Source of the DNA: Agrobacterium cavarae
GTDB taxonomy: Bacteria > Pseudomonadota > Alphaproteobacteria > Rhizobiales > Rhizobiaceae
DNA length: 64,000 bases
Reading direction: 5' to 3'
NCBI RefSeq assembly: GCF_004310285.1
Contig: NZ_SISF01000033.1
Location: forward strand, 434,001-498,000
This document shows, one piece after another, positions 41,862-49,960 of the stretch (position 1 is the first letter of the stretch; each line of letters opens with the position of its first letter). Below the pieces are notes generated by a model, which saw only the letters and a program-made list of their open reading frames with translations, did no database searches and was not told where the DNA came from. A program made the translations under genes and the position numbers.

Positions 41862-43409
41862 TCATGCCGCGTCATGCATCGGATTATCGGGATCAATGCC
41901 ATAATCCTTCAACTTCCGGTAGAGAGTAGAGCGCCCGATACCGAGTTTTCGCGCCACCTGGCTCATCTGTCCGCGGTAGAATCGCAGTGCGAACCGGATC
42001 AGTTCCTCTTCGATTTCGGCAATGGTGCGCACATTGCCGGTCTCATCGGTACTGGCGATCAGACTGCCGCTGGGAAAAACGCCATCATTCTCCACGTCTG
42101 CCTCCTCGCTTGCAGTCCCATGCGTACCCGGTGCTTCAGATGCCTTGACCTCGACCAGCGAAGGCGCGGTTCCAGCCACGGACCGATCCGCGGCGTGTGC
42201 GCCTGCCTCTCGCGCATTGCCTTCGAAGCCTGGAACCTGCGCGGTGATCTGGACGAAATCGCTTGGTGCCAGCTCGCGGCCCTGCGCCAGAACGGCTGCG
42301 CGGAAGACGGCATTTTCCAGTTGGCGGATGTTGCCCGGCCAGTCATAGGCGGTCAGCAGCGCAAGTGCTGCGGCACTGACGCCGACCGTCTGCGGCAGTT
42401 TCTGCTCGAGGGAAAATCGTTCGGCAAAGGTGCGCGCCAGGAAGGGAATGTCTTCCTTGCGGCGGCGCAATGCCGGAATGGTGATGGGGAAGACATTGAG
42501 GCGGTAATAAAGGTCTTCGCGGAAGCGGCCTTCCTTCACCTCTTCGATCAGGTTCTTCGCCGTGGCGGAAATCAGCCGCACATTCACCTTGCGGCGCCTG
42601 GACGATCCCGCGGCTTCGATCTCTCCGCTTTGCGCTGCCCGAAGAAGCTTCACCTGCACCTCGAGCGGCAGATCGCCAAGCTCATCAATAAACAGCGTGC
42701 CGCCATCGGCCTGCAGGAACTTGGCCTGCTGGCGCTCGCCAGCCTCACCTTCATCCATCGTTGAGCCGCCAAATAGCATGCTCTCGATCAGTTCAGGCGC
42801 AATCGCGCTGCAGTTCAAAATGACGAAGGGCTTCGTCGCCCGGTCGCTGCCCGCATGGATGGCGCGCGCAATCATCTCCTTGCCGACACCCGCCTCGCCT
42901 TCCAGCACCACCGGAATGGTGGAGTGGCTGGCGCGTTTTGCCAGATCCACCACCCGTGCCATCGCAGGACTGGCTGACACGATATCCGCAAGACCAATCG
43001 GCTGGTGGCGCGCGCGCCGCAGGGATCGACCCTTTGGATCGTCGGATTTCAGCGCACCGGCAATCGCCGTTCCAAGGCGTTCGGGCGAAACCGGCTTGAC
43101 GACGAAATCGAAAGCGCCTGCCCGCATGGCCTCGACAACCGCGTCGATGCCGCCCTGCCCGGTCTGGACGACAACGGGAACGTCCATGCCGAGATCGTGA
43201 ACCGCCTGGATGAAGGAAAGACCGTCCAGCCCGCGCATCGCCAGATCGATGACGACGACACCGATCTCCGACCCACGTGTTTTCAAAAACCCAAGGCCCG
43301 CCTTGCCGCCCTCGGCCAACAGGCACGCATGTCCATTCTGCTCCACGGCCTGTTTCAGCACACGGCGCTGGACGGGATCATCTTCGACAATGAGAACGTG
43401 AACGGTCAT
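41862..43409 (-). CDS. NtrC-type response regulator lacking the GAFTGA loop
   Basis: The 515-residue protein has a receiver domain (phosphoacceptor Asp55 in VVVIDLAMRG; Lys in FVVKPV), an AAA+ domain (Walker A EGEAGVGKE, Walker B GTLFIDELGDLP, arginine-finger region ALRRRKEDIPFLARTFAER) and a Fis-type HTH at the C-terminus (MSQVARKLGIGRSTLYRKL). Where sigma-54 activators have GAFTGA the sequence reads SMLFGGSTMDEGEAGERQQA. It may thus act without sigma-54. No sensor kinase gene is adjacent. Confidence 0.9.
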   Translation of the reverse strand: MTVHVLIVEDDPVQRRVLKQAVEQNGHACLLAEGGKAGLGFLKTRGSEIGVVVIDLAMRGLDGLSFIQAVHDLGMDVPVVVQTGQGGIDAVVEAMRAGAFDFVVKPVSPERLGTAIAGALKSDDPKGRSLRRARHQPIGLADIVSASPAMARVVDLAKRASHSTIPVVLEGEAGVGKEMIARAIHAGSDRATKPFVILNCSAIAPELIESMLFGGSTMDEGEAGERQQAKFLQADGGTLFIDELGDLPLEVQVKLLRAAQSGEIEAAGSSRRRKVNVRLISATAKNLIEEVKEGRFREDLYYRLNVFPITIPALRRRKEDIPFLARTFAERFSLEQKLPQTVGVSAAALALLTAYDWPGNIRQLENAVFRAAVLAQGRELAPSDFVQITAQVPGFEGNAREAGAHAADRSVAGTAPSLVEVKASEAPGTHGTASEEADVENDGVFPSGSLIASTDETGNVRTIAEIEEELIRFALRFYRGQMSQVARKLGIGRSTLYRKLKDYGIDPDNPMHDAA

Positions 43410-43579
43410 TTCGAGCTCCGGTTTCCGGTTTATGAACCTGCCTCATGCAGGCTCTTTGGCTCGACTTTGCCACGCAAGACTTCAACATCGGGTTGTGAGA
43501 ATTGCTTGCATTTTAAGCATTGCCACAGGAAACAAAGGCACCCATATGCTTCGATGCGAAGACAAAAAGGACGCGTTTC

Positions 43580-45430
43580 ATGACCTTGACGACATCGACC
43601 CCCATGCCTGCCTTCTCTCCCGCCGAAAGCGCAAGCGCTGCTCTTGGCGACCTGCCGGTCTGGAAGCTCTCCGATCTTTACCCCTCAGCCGATTCCGCTG
43701 AATACAAGGGCGACCTGAAAAAGGCCGAGAGCGATGCCAAGGCATTCGAGACGAAATGGAAGGGCAAGCTTGAAGCTGCCGCCAGCCGTTCGGGCGATGA
43801 GGGCATCGGTGCGGCATTGAAGGAATATGAAGCACTGGACGACATTCTCGGCCGCATCGGTTCCTTTGCGGGCCTCACCTACTTTTCCGATACGTCGAAC
43901 CCGGCCAATGGAAAGCTCTACGGCGATGCCCAAGCCAAGCTCACCGATATCGCCTCGCACCTTCTGTTCTTCCCGCTGGAACTCAACCGCATCGACGATG
44001 CGCTGATCGATGCCGCATTCGACAAGGATGCGCTTGCGGCGCACTACAAGCCGTGGCTGGTGGACCTGCGCAAGGATAAGCCGCATCAGCTGGATGACAG
44101 CCTGGAGCAGCTGTTCCTGGAAAAATCCATGACGAGTGCAGCCGCCTTCAACCGCCTCTTTGACGAAACGATGACCGACCTTCGCTTTGACGTTGACGGC
44201 GAAGCCCTGCCGCTCGAGCCGACGCTCAACATGCTGCAGGAGCCGGATCCGGAAACGCGCCGCAAGGCGGCAGCCGCGCTCAGCGCCACCTTCAAGGAAA
44301 ACTTGCGCGTCTTCACGCTGATCACCAACACGCTGGCCAAGGACAAGGAAATCTCCGACCGCTGGCGCAAGTTCGAAGACATTGCCGACAGCCGCCATCT
44401 GGCAAACCGCGTCGAGCGCGAGGTGGTCGATGCGCTCGCGGCTGCCGTGCGCGAGGCCTATCCGCGTCTGTCGCATCGCTATTACAAGATGAAGGCCAAC
44501 TGGCTCGGCATGGAGCAGATGAACTACTGGGATCGCAACGCGCCGCTTCCAGATACGTCCAACGCCATCATCCCCTGGGGTGACGCGAAGGATATGGTGC
44601 TCTCCGCCTATGGCGCCTTTGCCCCGGAAATGGCCGATATCGCCCGCCGCTTCTTCGATGAGGAGTGGATCGATGCGCCCGCCCGCCCCGGCAAGGCGCC
44701 GGGCGCCTTTGCCCATCCAACGGTGCCGTCCGCCCATCCTTATGTTCTGGTCAATTATCTTGGCAAGCCGCGCGACGTCATGACGCTTGCCCACGAGCTT
44801 GGCCATGGCGTGCACCAGGTTCTAGCCGGTGAGCAGGGTGCGCTGATGTGCGCCACGCCGCTGACCCTTGCCGAGACGGCCTCGGTCTTCGGCGAGATGC
44901 TGACCTTCCGCAAGCTTTTGGAAGCCACCACCGATCCGCGCGAGCGCAAGGCCATGCTGGCGCGCAAGGTGGAGGACATGATCAACACCGTCGTTCGCCA
45001 GATCGCCTTCTACGAATTCGAGCGCAAGGTGCATACCGCCCGCAAGGAGGGTGAACTGACCGCCGAGCAGATCGGTGAATTGTGGCTGTCGGTGCAGGAA
45101 GAAAGCCTCGGGCCGGCGATCCGCATTTCGGAGGGTTACGAGACGTGGTGGACCTATATCCCCCACTTCATCCACTCGCCCTTTTATGTCTATGCCTACG
45201 CCTTTGGCGACTGCCTGGTGAACTCGCTCTATGCCGTCTATCAGAATGCCGACGAGGGCTTCCAGGCGAAGTATTTCGAGCTTCTGAAGGCTGGCGGCAC
45301 CAAGCACCATTCGGAGCTTCTGAAACCCTTCGGCCTTGATGCGACCGACCCCTCCTTCTGGAGCAAGGGTCTGTCGATGATCGAAGGGCTGATCGACGAG
45401 TTGGAAGCCCTCGACGCGCCGTCAAAATGA
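43580..45430 (+). CDS. pepF: M3-family oligoendopeptidase F
   Basis: The 616-residue protein carries the M3 zinc motif TLAHELGHGVHQVLAGEQG in the C-terminal half, with the downstream Glu ligand in LAETASVFGEMLTFRKLLE. The N-terminal helical domain is that of PepF. It should degrade short peptides in the cytoplasm. ATG 43580 is preferred to an earlier in-frame start at 43520, as AAAAGGACG is about 8 bases upstream. It is divergent from the regulator gene, and a terminator follows. Confidence 0.93.
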   Translation: MTLTTSTPMPAFSPAESASAALGDLPVWKLSDLYPSADSAEYKGDLKKAESDAKAFETKWKGKLEAAASRSGDEGIGAALKEYEALDDILGRIGSFAGLTYFSDTSNPANGKLYGDAQAKLTDIASHLLFFPLELNRIDDALIDAAFDKDALAAHYKPWLVDLRKDKPHQLDDSLEQLFLEKSMTSAAAFNRLFDETMTDLRFDVDGEALPLEPTLNMLQEPDPETRRKAAAALSATFKENLRVFTLITNTLAKDKEISDRWRKFEDIADSRHLANRVEREVVDALAAAVREAYPRLSHRYYKMKANWLGMEQMNYWDRNAPLPDTSNAIIPWGDAKDMVLSAYGAFAPEMADIARRFFDEEWIDAPARPGKAPGAFAHPTVPSAHPYVLVNYLGKPRDVMTLAHELGHGVHQVLAGEQGALMCATPLTLAETASVFGEMLTFRKLLEATTDPRERKAMLARKVEDMINTVVRQIAFYEFERKVHTARKEGELTAEQIGELWLSVQEESLGPAIRISEGYETWWTYIPHFIHSPFYVYAYAFGDCLVNSLYAVYQNADEGFQAKYFELLKAGGTKHHSELLKPFGLDATDPSFWSKGLSMIEGLIDELEALDAPSK

Positions 45431-45448
45431 GACCGTGACAACAAAAAT

Positions 45449-45488
45449 CGGCGACGCTCCCATTTCGGACAAGCTTCGCCGGTTTTTA
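45449..45488 (+). terminator. Terminator of pepF
   Basis: CGGCGACGC and GCTTCGCCG pair with one mismatch around a loop of about 16 bases, followed by TTTTT. Confidence 0.7.
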
Positions 45489-45526
45489 TATCCCGTCGGA
45501 ACAGATGCAGAAGACGGACCAGGAGC

Positions 45527-46162
45527 ATGAAGCGCAAGCCCGCTGACCTTACCTTGAGGGAAACATTGCGATGGGAGCCGCAAAGCGGCTTCCAGCGGCT
45601 GGAACAGCATCTGCGCCGCCTGCTGCGGTCTGCCGATGCGCTGGGTTTTCGCCCGCCGAAAGATCCGGCCTCGGCACTCAAAACAACCGTGAACGGCGAC
45701 GGCCCTCTGAAGGTCGCTCTGGTGATGAACTACAAGGGCGAGCTGGAGATTGCCGCAGAGCCCTTTCAGCCGCTTGCGCCGGATGCTGTCTGGCGGCTGA
45801 AGATCGCTGAAAAGACCAGGCTCGATTCCAGCGACACTTTCTACCGGCACAAATCCTCGCGGCGCGAACCCTATGATGCCGCGCGTGCCGAGTTTTCATC
45901 CAAGGAGGCTGACGAGGTCCTGCTTCTCAACGAGCGTGGTGAAATCTGCGAAGGCTCCGCCACCAGCCTCTTTGTCGAAGGCCCGGACGGCCAATTGCTG
46001 ACCCCACCGCTCGATAGCGGCATTCTGCCGGGTGTTTTGCGCGCAGATCTTATCCGCGAGCGCAAGGCGCGTGGACAGGCGCTGAAGCCCGAAGATCTGC
46101 AAGGCAGGAAGATTTTCGTCGGCAACTCGCTGCACGGGCTGGTGCCGGCCGAACTGGTCTAG
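45527..46162 (+). CDS. Class IV PLP-dependent enzyme (aminodeoxychorismate lyase/branched-chain aminotransferase-like)
   Basis: The 211-residue protein is a fold-type IV PLP enzyme resembling PabC. The catalytic Lys109 is in FYRHKSSRREPYD, and the cofactor-binding region is seen in LLNERGEICEGSATSLFVEG and DSGILPGVLRADLI. It is shorter than full PabC (about 270), but similar short members occur, often beside or fused to pabB. No pabB is nearby here. The reaction is likely aminodeoxychorismate to p-aminobenzoate. Confidence 0.78.
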   Translation: MKRKPADLTLRETLRWEPQSGFQRLEQHLRRLLRSADALGFRPPKDPASALKTTVNGDGPLKVALVMNYKGELEIAAEPFQPLAPDAVWRLKIAEKTRLDSSDTFYRHKSSRREPYDAARAEFSSKEADEVLLLNERGEICEGSATSLFVEGPDGQLLTPPLDSGILPGVLRADLIRERKARGQALKPEDLQGRKIFVGNSLHGLVPAELV

Positions 46163-46226
46163 TTCGAGCAGGGATGATCGACCGGATTTAAATAGAGCCC
46201 GGTCGACAATCACTGAAACCTCAGTC

Positions 46227-46484
46227 TCATTTGGCGAGAAAAGGGTTCTTCGACTTCGCGGGAACTTTACCATCGAACATACGGAACAATGTCCACTCCT
46301 CAACGATCTTGTTTTTCGTCAGGTAGCACAAACCGATTTCGTCACCGGAGGACAGTTTGGCGCTGACGGAACGACCGCCCATCTTCGCGCAGAAATCTGA
46401 AGCAGGATTGCTCATTGCCATTGCGCTCGAGCCGAGGCCAAAAATCGTTGCACTGACGGAAAGAGCGAGCAATATCGTTTTCAT
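46227..46484 (-). CDS. Exported DUF333 protein
   Basis: The 85-residue protein has a signal peptide (MKTILLALSVSATIFGLGSS) and the DUF333 motif NPASDFCAKMGG...LCYLTKNKIVEEWTLFR. Two cysteines may form a disulfide. ATG 46484 follows AGAGGAAA; an in-frame extension to 46532 is rejected. DUF333 proteins are secreted inhibitors or structural modules in other bacteria; the role here is unknown. Confidence 0.78.
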   Translation of the reverse strand: MKTILLALSVSATIFGLGSSAMAMSNPASDFCAKMGGRSVSAKLSSGDEIGLCYLTKNKIVEEWTLFRMFDGKVPAKSKNPFLAK

Positions 46485-46592
46485 TACATTTTCCTCTTGA
46501 ATGATCGATGATGCGACACCCGGCACTATCACGTCGATCTGGACCGATCTGTGACTAAGCCCATGATTTAGAAAAGACTTTAATGTTTAGCG

Positions 46593-47528
46593 CTAATTGA
46601 CAATCCACTCAAGCCGGGCGCGGCCATTCTGCTTGGCGAGATAGAGCGCCCGATCGGCGCGATGGTAGAGTTCGTTGCTGCCCTCACCCGCCTTGTAGAG
46701 CGCAATGCCGGCCGAGCAGCTATAGGAAAATTCGGGATGGTCGGCGAAGGGTCGTGACTCTGCCGCTTTTTCCAGAATGCGTCCGACGATCGAGGCGCAT
46801 TCTTCCAGTCCGGTTCGTGGCATCACGAGCATGAACTCTTCGCCGCCGACACGGCCAAAATAGTCCGGCCGGCGAATGGTCGAATGGGCAAGCTTGACGA
46901 AGTCGCGCAGCACCGCATCGCCACCCTGATGACCGAAGCGGTCGTTGACCCCCTTGAACAGATCGATATCGATGATGGAAATGCTGAACGGGGGCTCGAT
47001 GTCCTTGTCGACATTTTCGGCGTGATCTGCCAGGCGAGCGAAAACAAAACGTCGATTGGAGGTTCCGGTCAACTCATCGGTCTGCGCGGCGCGCAGCGCA
47101 AGGTCGCGATCCTGCCGCAGACTACGCTGGTTTTGACGAAGTGCGGTGATGTCGGTGCCGACGCACAGCATCCAGCCATCCGTTTCCACCGTCTCCGTCA
47201 TCCAGATCCAGCGCCCGTCATGCATATCGAGTTCGAGCCCGCGAAAGGCCTGCTTGCCGCGCCGGGATTGAGCGGAGAGAAGCCAGGCCTCGAAATCCCT
47301 TGTATTGATGATCAGGCCCTGACGGTTCTGATAATTCAAACGGATGATCTCGGCCCAGGTGGGAAAGCTGTCTTCGGAAAGATGGAAGGCTTCGCGAAAG
47401 GCCCGGTTGGCATAGCGAACGCGGTCTTCCGTATCGTAGAGCGCGATAAGAACAGGCGTTACGTCTTGCAACGCCGCCACGCGCTCCAGAAGACCGCCGA
47501 TATAAGACTGCTCATCATGACGGAACAT
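46593..47528 (-). CDS. PAS-GGDEF diguanylate cyclase
   Basis: The 311-residue protein has a PAS-like N-terminal domain (about residues 15-135) and a GGDEF domain (TDELTGTSNRRFVFARL, ISIIDIDLFKGVNDRFGHQG, GRVGGEEFMLVM). The active site is GGEEF, and an RxxD inhibitory site (RRPD) lies exactly five residues before it. The protein should make cyclic di-GMP with product inhibition. It is cytoplasmic, has no TM segment, and is divergent from hss. Confidence 0.9.
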   Translation of the reverse strand: MFRHDEQSYIGGLLERVAALQDVTPVLIALYDTEDRVRYANRAFREAFHLSEDSFPTWAEIIRLNYQNRQGLIINTRDFEAWLLSAQSRRGKQAFRGLELDMHDGRWIWMTETVETDGWMLCVGTDITALRQNQRSLRQDRDLALRAAQTDELTGTSNRRFVFARLADHAENVDKDIEPPFSISIIDIDLFKGVNDRFGHQGGDAVLRDFVKLAHSTIRRPDYFGRVGGEEFMLVMPRTGLEECASIVGRILEKAAESRPFADHPEFSYSCSAGIALYKAGEGSNELYHRADRALYLAKQNGRARLEWIVN

Positions 47529-47743
47529 TCGTCACCTGAAATCCGGCCAGCGTCCCTCATGGCCGCTTATTTAGCAGACAATTATATCGGCTCGTGTCAA
47601 AATTGCGATTGCGAGAAAGGATGCATCATTCTCGATAGTAAAGAGAGAATGAAGACGTGCTTCATATTCGCGTCATGTGGTTGTACTTTATTGATACGAA
47701 TGGATAATCTGGTTTTAGACCATAGTTTACGAAGGGAATTGAA

Positions 47744-49186
47744 ATGACGGAAGCTGCATACCCGATCTACGGGGAGATCAACGGCCCCATCATCATGATC
47801 GGTTTCGGCTCTATCGGCCGTGGCACGCTTCCGCTGATCGAAAGGCACTTTACCTTCGACCGGACGAAACTCGTGGTCATCGATCCGCGCGAGGACATCG
47901 CCGATGATCTGGCCGAGAAAGGCATTCGCCACATCCGCACCCATCTGACCAAGGATAATTACAAGGACGTGATGACGCCGCTGGTCGAAGGCGGCAAGGG
48001 CGGGTTCTGCGTCAACCTGTCGGTGGATGCGTCCTCCGTCGATCTGATGAAGCTCTGCCGCAAGCACGACGTGCTTTATATCGACACCGTCGTCGAGCCG
48101 TGGCCGGGCTTTTACTTTGACGACAAGGCCGACAATTCTGCCCGCACCAATTACCGGCTGCGCCAGACCATGCTGAAAGCCAAGGAAAAACATCCCGGCG
48201 GCACGACGGCCATTTCCACCTGCGGCGCCAATCCCGGCATGGTCTCCTGGTTCGTCAAGCAGGCGCTCGTCAATCTGGCGAGTGATATGGGCGTTGAGAT
48301 CGAGGAGCCGAGAACCGGCGACCGCGAAGGCTGGGCAAAGCTGATGCAGACCCTGGGCGTCAAGGGCGTGCATGTGGCAGAGCGCGACACGCAGCGCGCC
48401 CGCGAGCCCAAACCCTTTGGCACTTTCTGGAACACCTGGTCGGTGGAAGGCTTCATCGCCGAAGGTTTGCAGCCCGCCGAACTGGGCTGGGGCAGCCACG
48501 AAACGTGGAAGCCGAAAAACGCCAGGAAGCACAAGAAGGGATCGAAGGCAGCCATCTATCTGGAGCAGCCCGGTGCCGATACCCGCGTGCGCACATGGTG
48601 CCCGACCCATGGCGCACAATATGGCCTGCTCGTCACCCACAACGAGGCGATCTCGATTGCCGATTACTTCACCGTGCGCGACGAGGATGACAAGGTCGCC
48701 TTCCGCCCCACCTGCCACTATGCCTACCACCCTTGCAACGACGCGGTTCTGTCTCTCTACGAGATGTTCGGCAATGGCGGACAGGCGCAAGCCGTGCAGC
48801 ATGTGCTGACGGAGGACGAACTGGTCGATGGCGCCGACGAGCTCGGCGTGCTCCTCTACGGCCATGAGAAGAACGCCTACTGGTATGGCTCGCGCCTGAC
48901 GCTGGAACAGGCACGCAAGCTTGCCCCCAACCAGAATGCCACCGGCCTTCAGGTCAGTTCCGCGGTTCTGGCCGGCATGGTCTGGGCGCTGGAAAATCCG
49001 GACGTCGGCATCGTCGAAGCGGACGAGATGGATTATCGCCGCTGCCTCGAAATCCAGAAGCCCTATCTCGGCCCGGTGGAAGGCCATTACACCGACTGGA
49101 CCCCGCTGGACGGTCGTCCCGGCTTCTTCCCGGACGATATCGACAAGGACGACCCCTGGCAGTTCCGCAACATTCTGGTGCGCTGA
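47744..49186 (+). CDS. hss: Homospermidine synthase
   Basis: The 480-residue protein makes sym-homospermidine from two putrescines (or putrescine and spermidine) using NAD. The NAD-binding N-terminus reads IIMIGFGSIGRGTLPLIERH, and family blocks TAISTCGANPGMVSWFVKQA and HVAERDTQRAREPKPFGTFW are present. Homospermidine is a main polyamine of rhizobia. ATG 47744 follows AAGGGA. The gene is single. Confidence 0.93.
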   Translation: MTEAAYPIYGEINGPIIMIGFGSIGRGTLPLIERHFTFDRTKLVVIDPREDIADDLAEKGIRHIRTHLTKDNYKDVMTPLVEGGKGGFCVNLSVDASSVDLMKLCRKHDVLYIDTVVEPWPGFYFDDKADNSARTNYRLRQTMLKAKEKHPGGTTAISTCGANPGMVSWFVKQALVNLASDMGVEIEEPRTGDREGWAKLMQTLGVKGVHVAERDTQRAREPKPFGTFWNTWSVEGFIAEGLQPAELGWGSHETWKPKNARKHKKGSKAAIYLEQPGADTRVRTWCPTHGAQYGLLVTHNEAISIADYFTVRDEDDKVAFRPTCHYAYHPCNDAVLSLYEMFGNGGQAQAVQHVLTEDELVDGADELGVLLYGHEKNAYWYGSRLTLEQARKLAPNQNATGLQVSSAVLAGMVWALENPDVGIVEADEMDYRRCLEIQKPYLGPVEGHYTDWTPLDGRPGFFPDDIDKDDPWQFRNILVR

Positions 49187-49204
49187 GCCCTGATGGAAAG
49201 GAAG

Positions 49205-49228
49205 GCGCTCAGGCCAAAACCTGAGCGC
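49205..49228 (+). terminator. Possible terminator of hss
   Basis: GCGCTCAGG and CCTGAGCGC form a perfect stem around CCAAAA, but no clear T run follows. Confidence 0.5.
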
Positions 49229-49381
49229 GTCCCGCTGCGCATTGATGCAGTTTTGCCACGCTTGCGGTTTTGTGGTGCGATGCCGGAACCGGTGTGTATC
49301 GCCTGTCGTTCGCTTGCAATAAACCGGAACTCGCGCCATGGTCATTAACCATTGGCTGAAGAATCGCAGGAGAAAAGAATA

Positions 49382-49750
49382 ATGTATTTCAAGACAAGTG
49401 TTGCCTTGCTGTTGGCTGCAGTTGCCGTTTCTTCTTGTGCTCCAGCCTCAAGCCCCATGCGGCCCATGCCGTCGATTTCGCAGCGCCCCGCAGTGGATGG
49501 CCGCTGGATCGACCGTAACGGCATCGTCTCCACGTTCCAGAACGGGTCCTTCTCCACCCGTTCCTCCGACACCAACACGCTTCTGGCATCCGGAACCTAC
49601 GTGGCGATCTCCCCCACCCTTTACGAGATCAACATGACCTCGCTGGTGCGCAACACCCAGTCGCGCGTCAATTGCGCCCTGATTTCCCCCGGTCAGTTGA
49701 ACTGCACGACGGATACCAACAGCCAGTTCACTCTGACTCGTCAGGGCTGA
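49382..49750 (+). CDS. Outer-membrane lipoprotein, Omp10-like
   Basis: The 122-residue protein has a lipoprotein signal (MYFKTSVALLLAAVAVSSC) and a mature part resembling Brucella Omp10. Shared blocks are GRWIDRNGIVSTFQNGSFSTR, TLYEINMTSLVRN and RVNCALISPGQLNCTT. It is predicted to be lipid-anchored in the outer membrane. ATG 49382 is preferred to 49352 because the lipobox then lies at residues 16-19. A terminator follows. Confidence 0.82.
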   Translation: MYFKTSVALLLAAVAVSSCAPASSPMRPMPSISQRPAVDGRWIDRNGIVSTFQNGSFSTRSSDTNTLLASGTYVAISPTLYEINMTSLVRNTQSRVNCALISPGQLNCTTDTNSQFTLTRQG

Positions 49751-49790
49751 GCCGAAAGGCCCCACCGAATAAAGAGCGATCTCTTATTCA

Positions 49791-49818
49791 ACGCGCGCGT
49801 GTAGCGCGCGTTTTTTTA
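49791..49818 (+). terminator. Intrinsic terminator of the Omp10-like gene
   Basis: ACGCGCGC and GCGCGCGT pair around a short loop, followed by seven T residues. Confidence 0.9.
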
Positions 49819-49960
49819 TTGTCACTCCACCACAAGAATTCTACTTGCGGCAGATGCTTCAAGATGGAAACATGCCTTCGAATGGCTGTCACAGTCTTGC
49901 ATTAGCTGTGAATGTTGACGGTCTGAAACGAAAAGCACGACATCAACAGGAGAGAGACTG

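Noticed and set aside
47597..49345. Long minus-strand frame across hss
   Set aside because: Antisense shadow of homospermidine synthase without a family signature.
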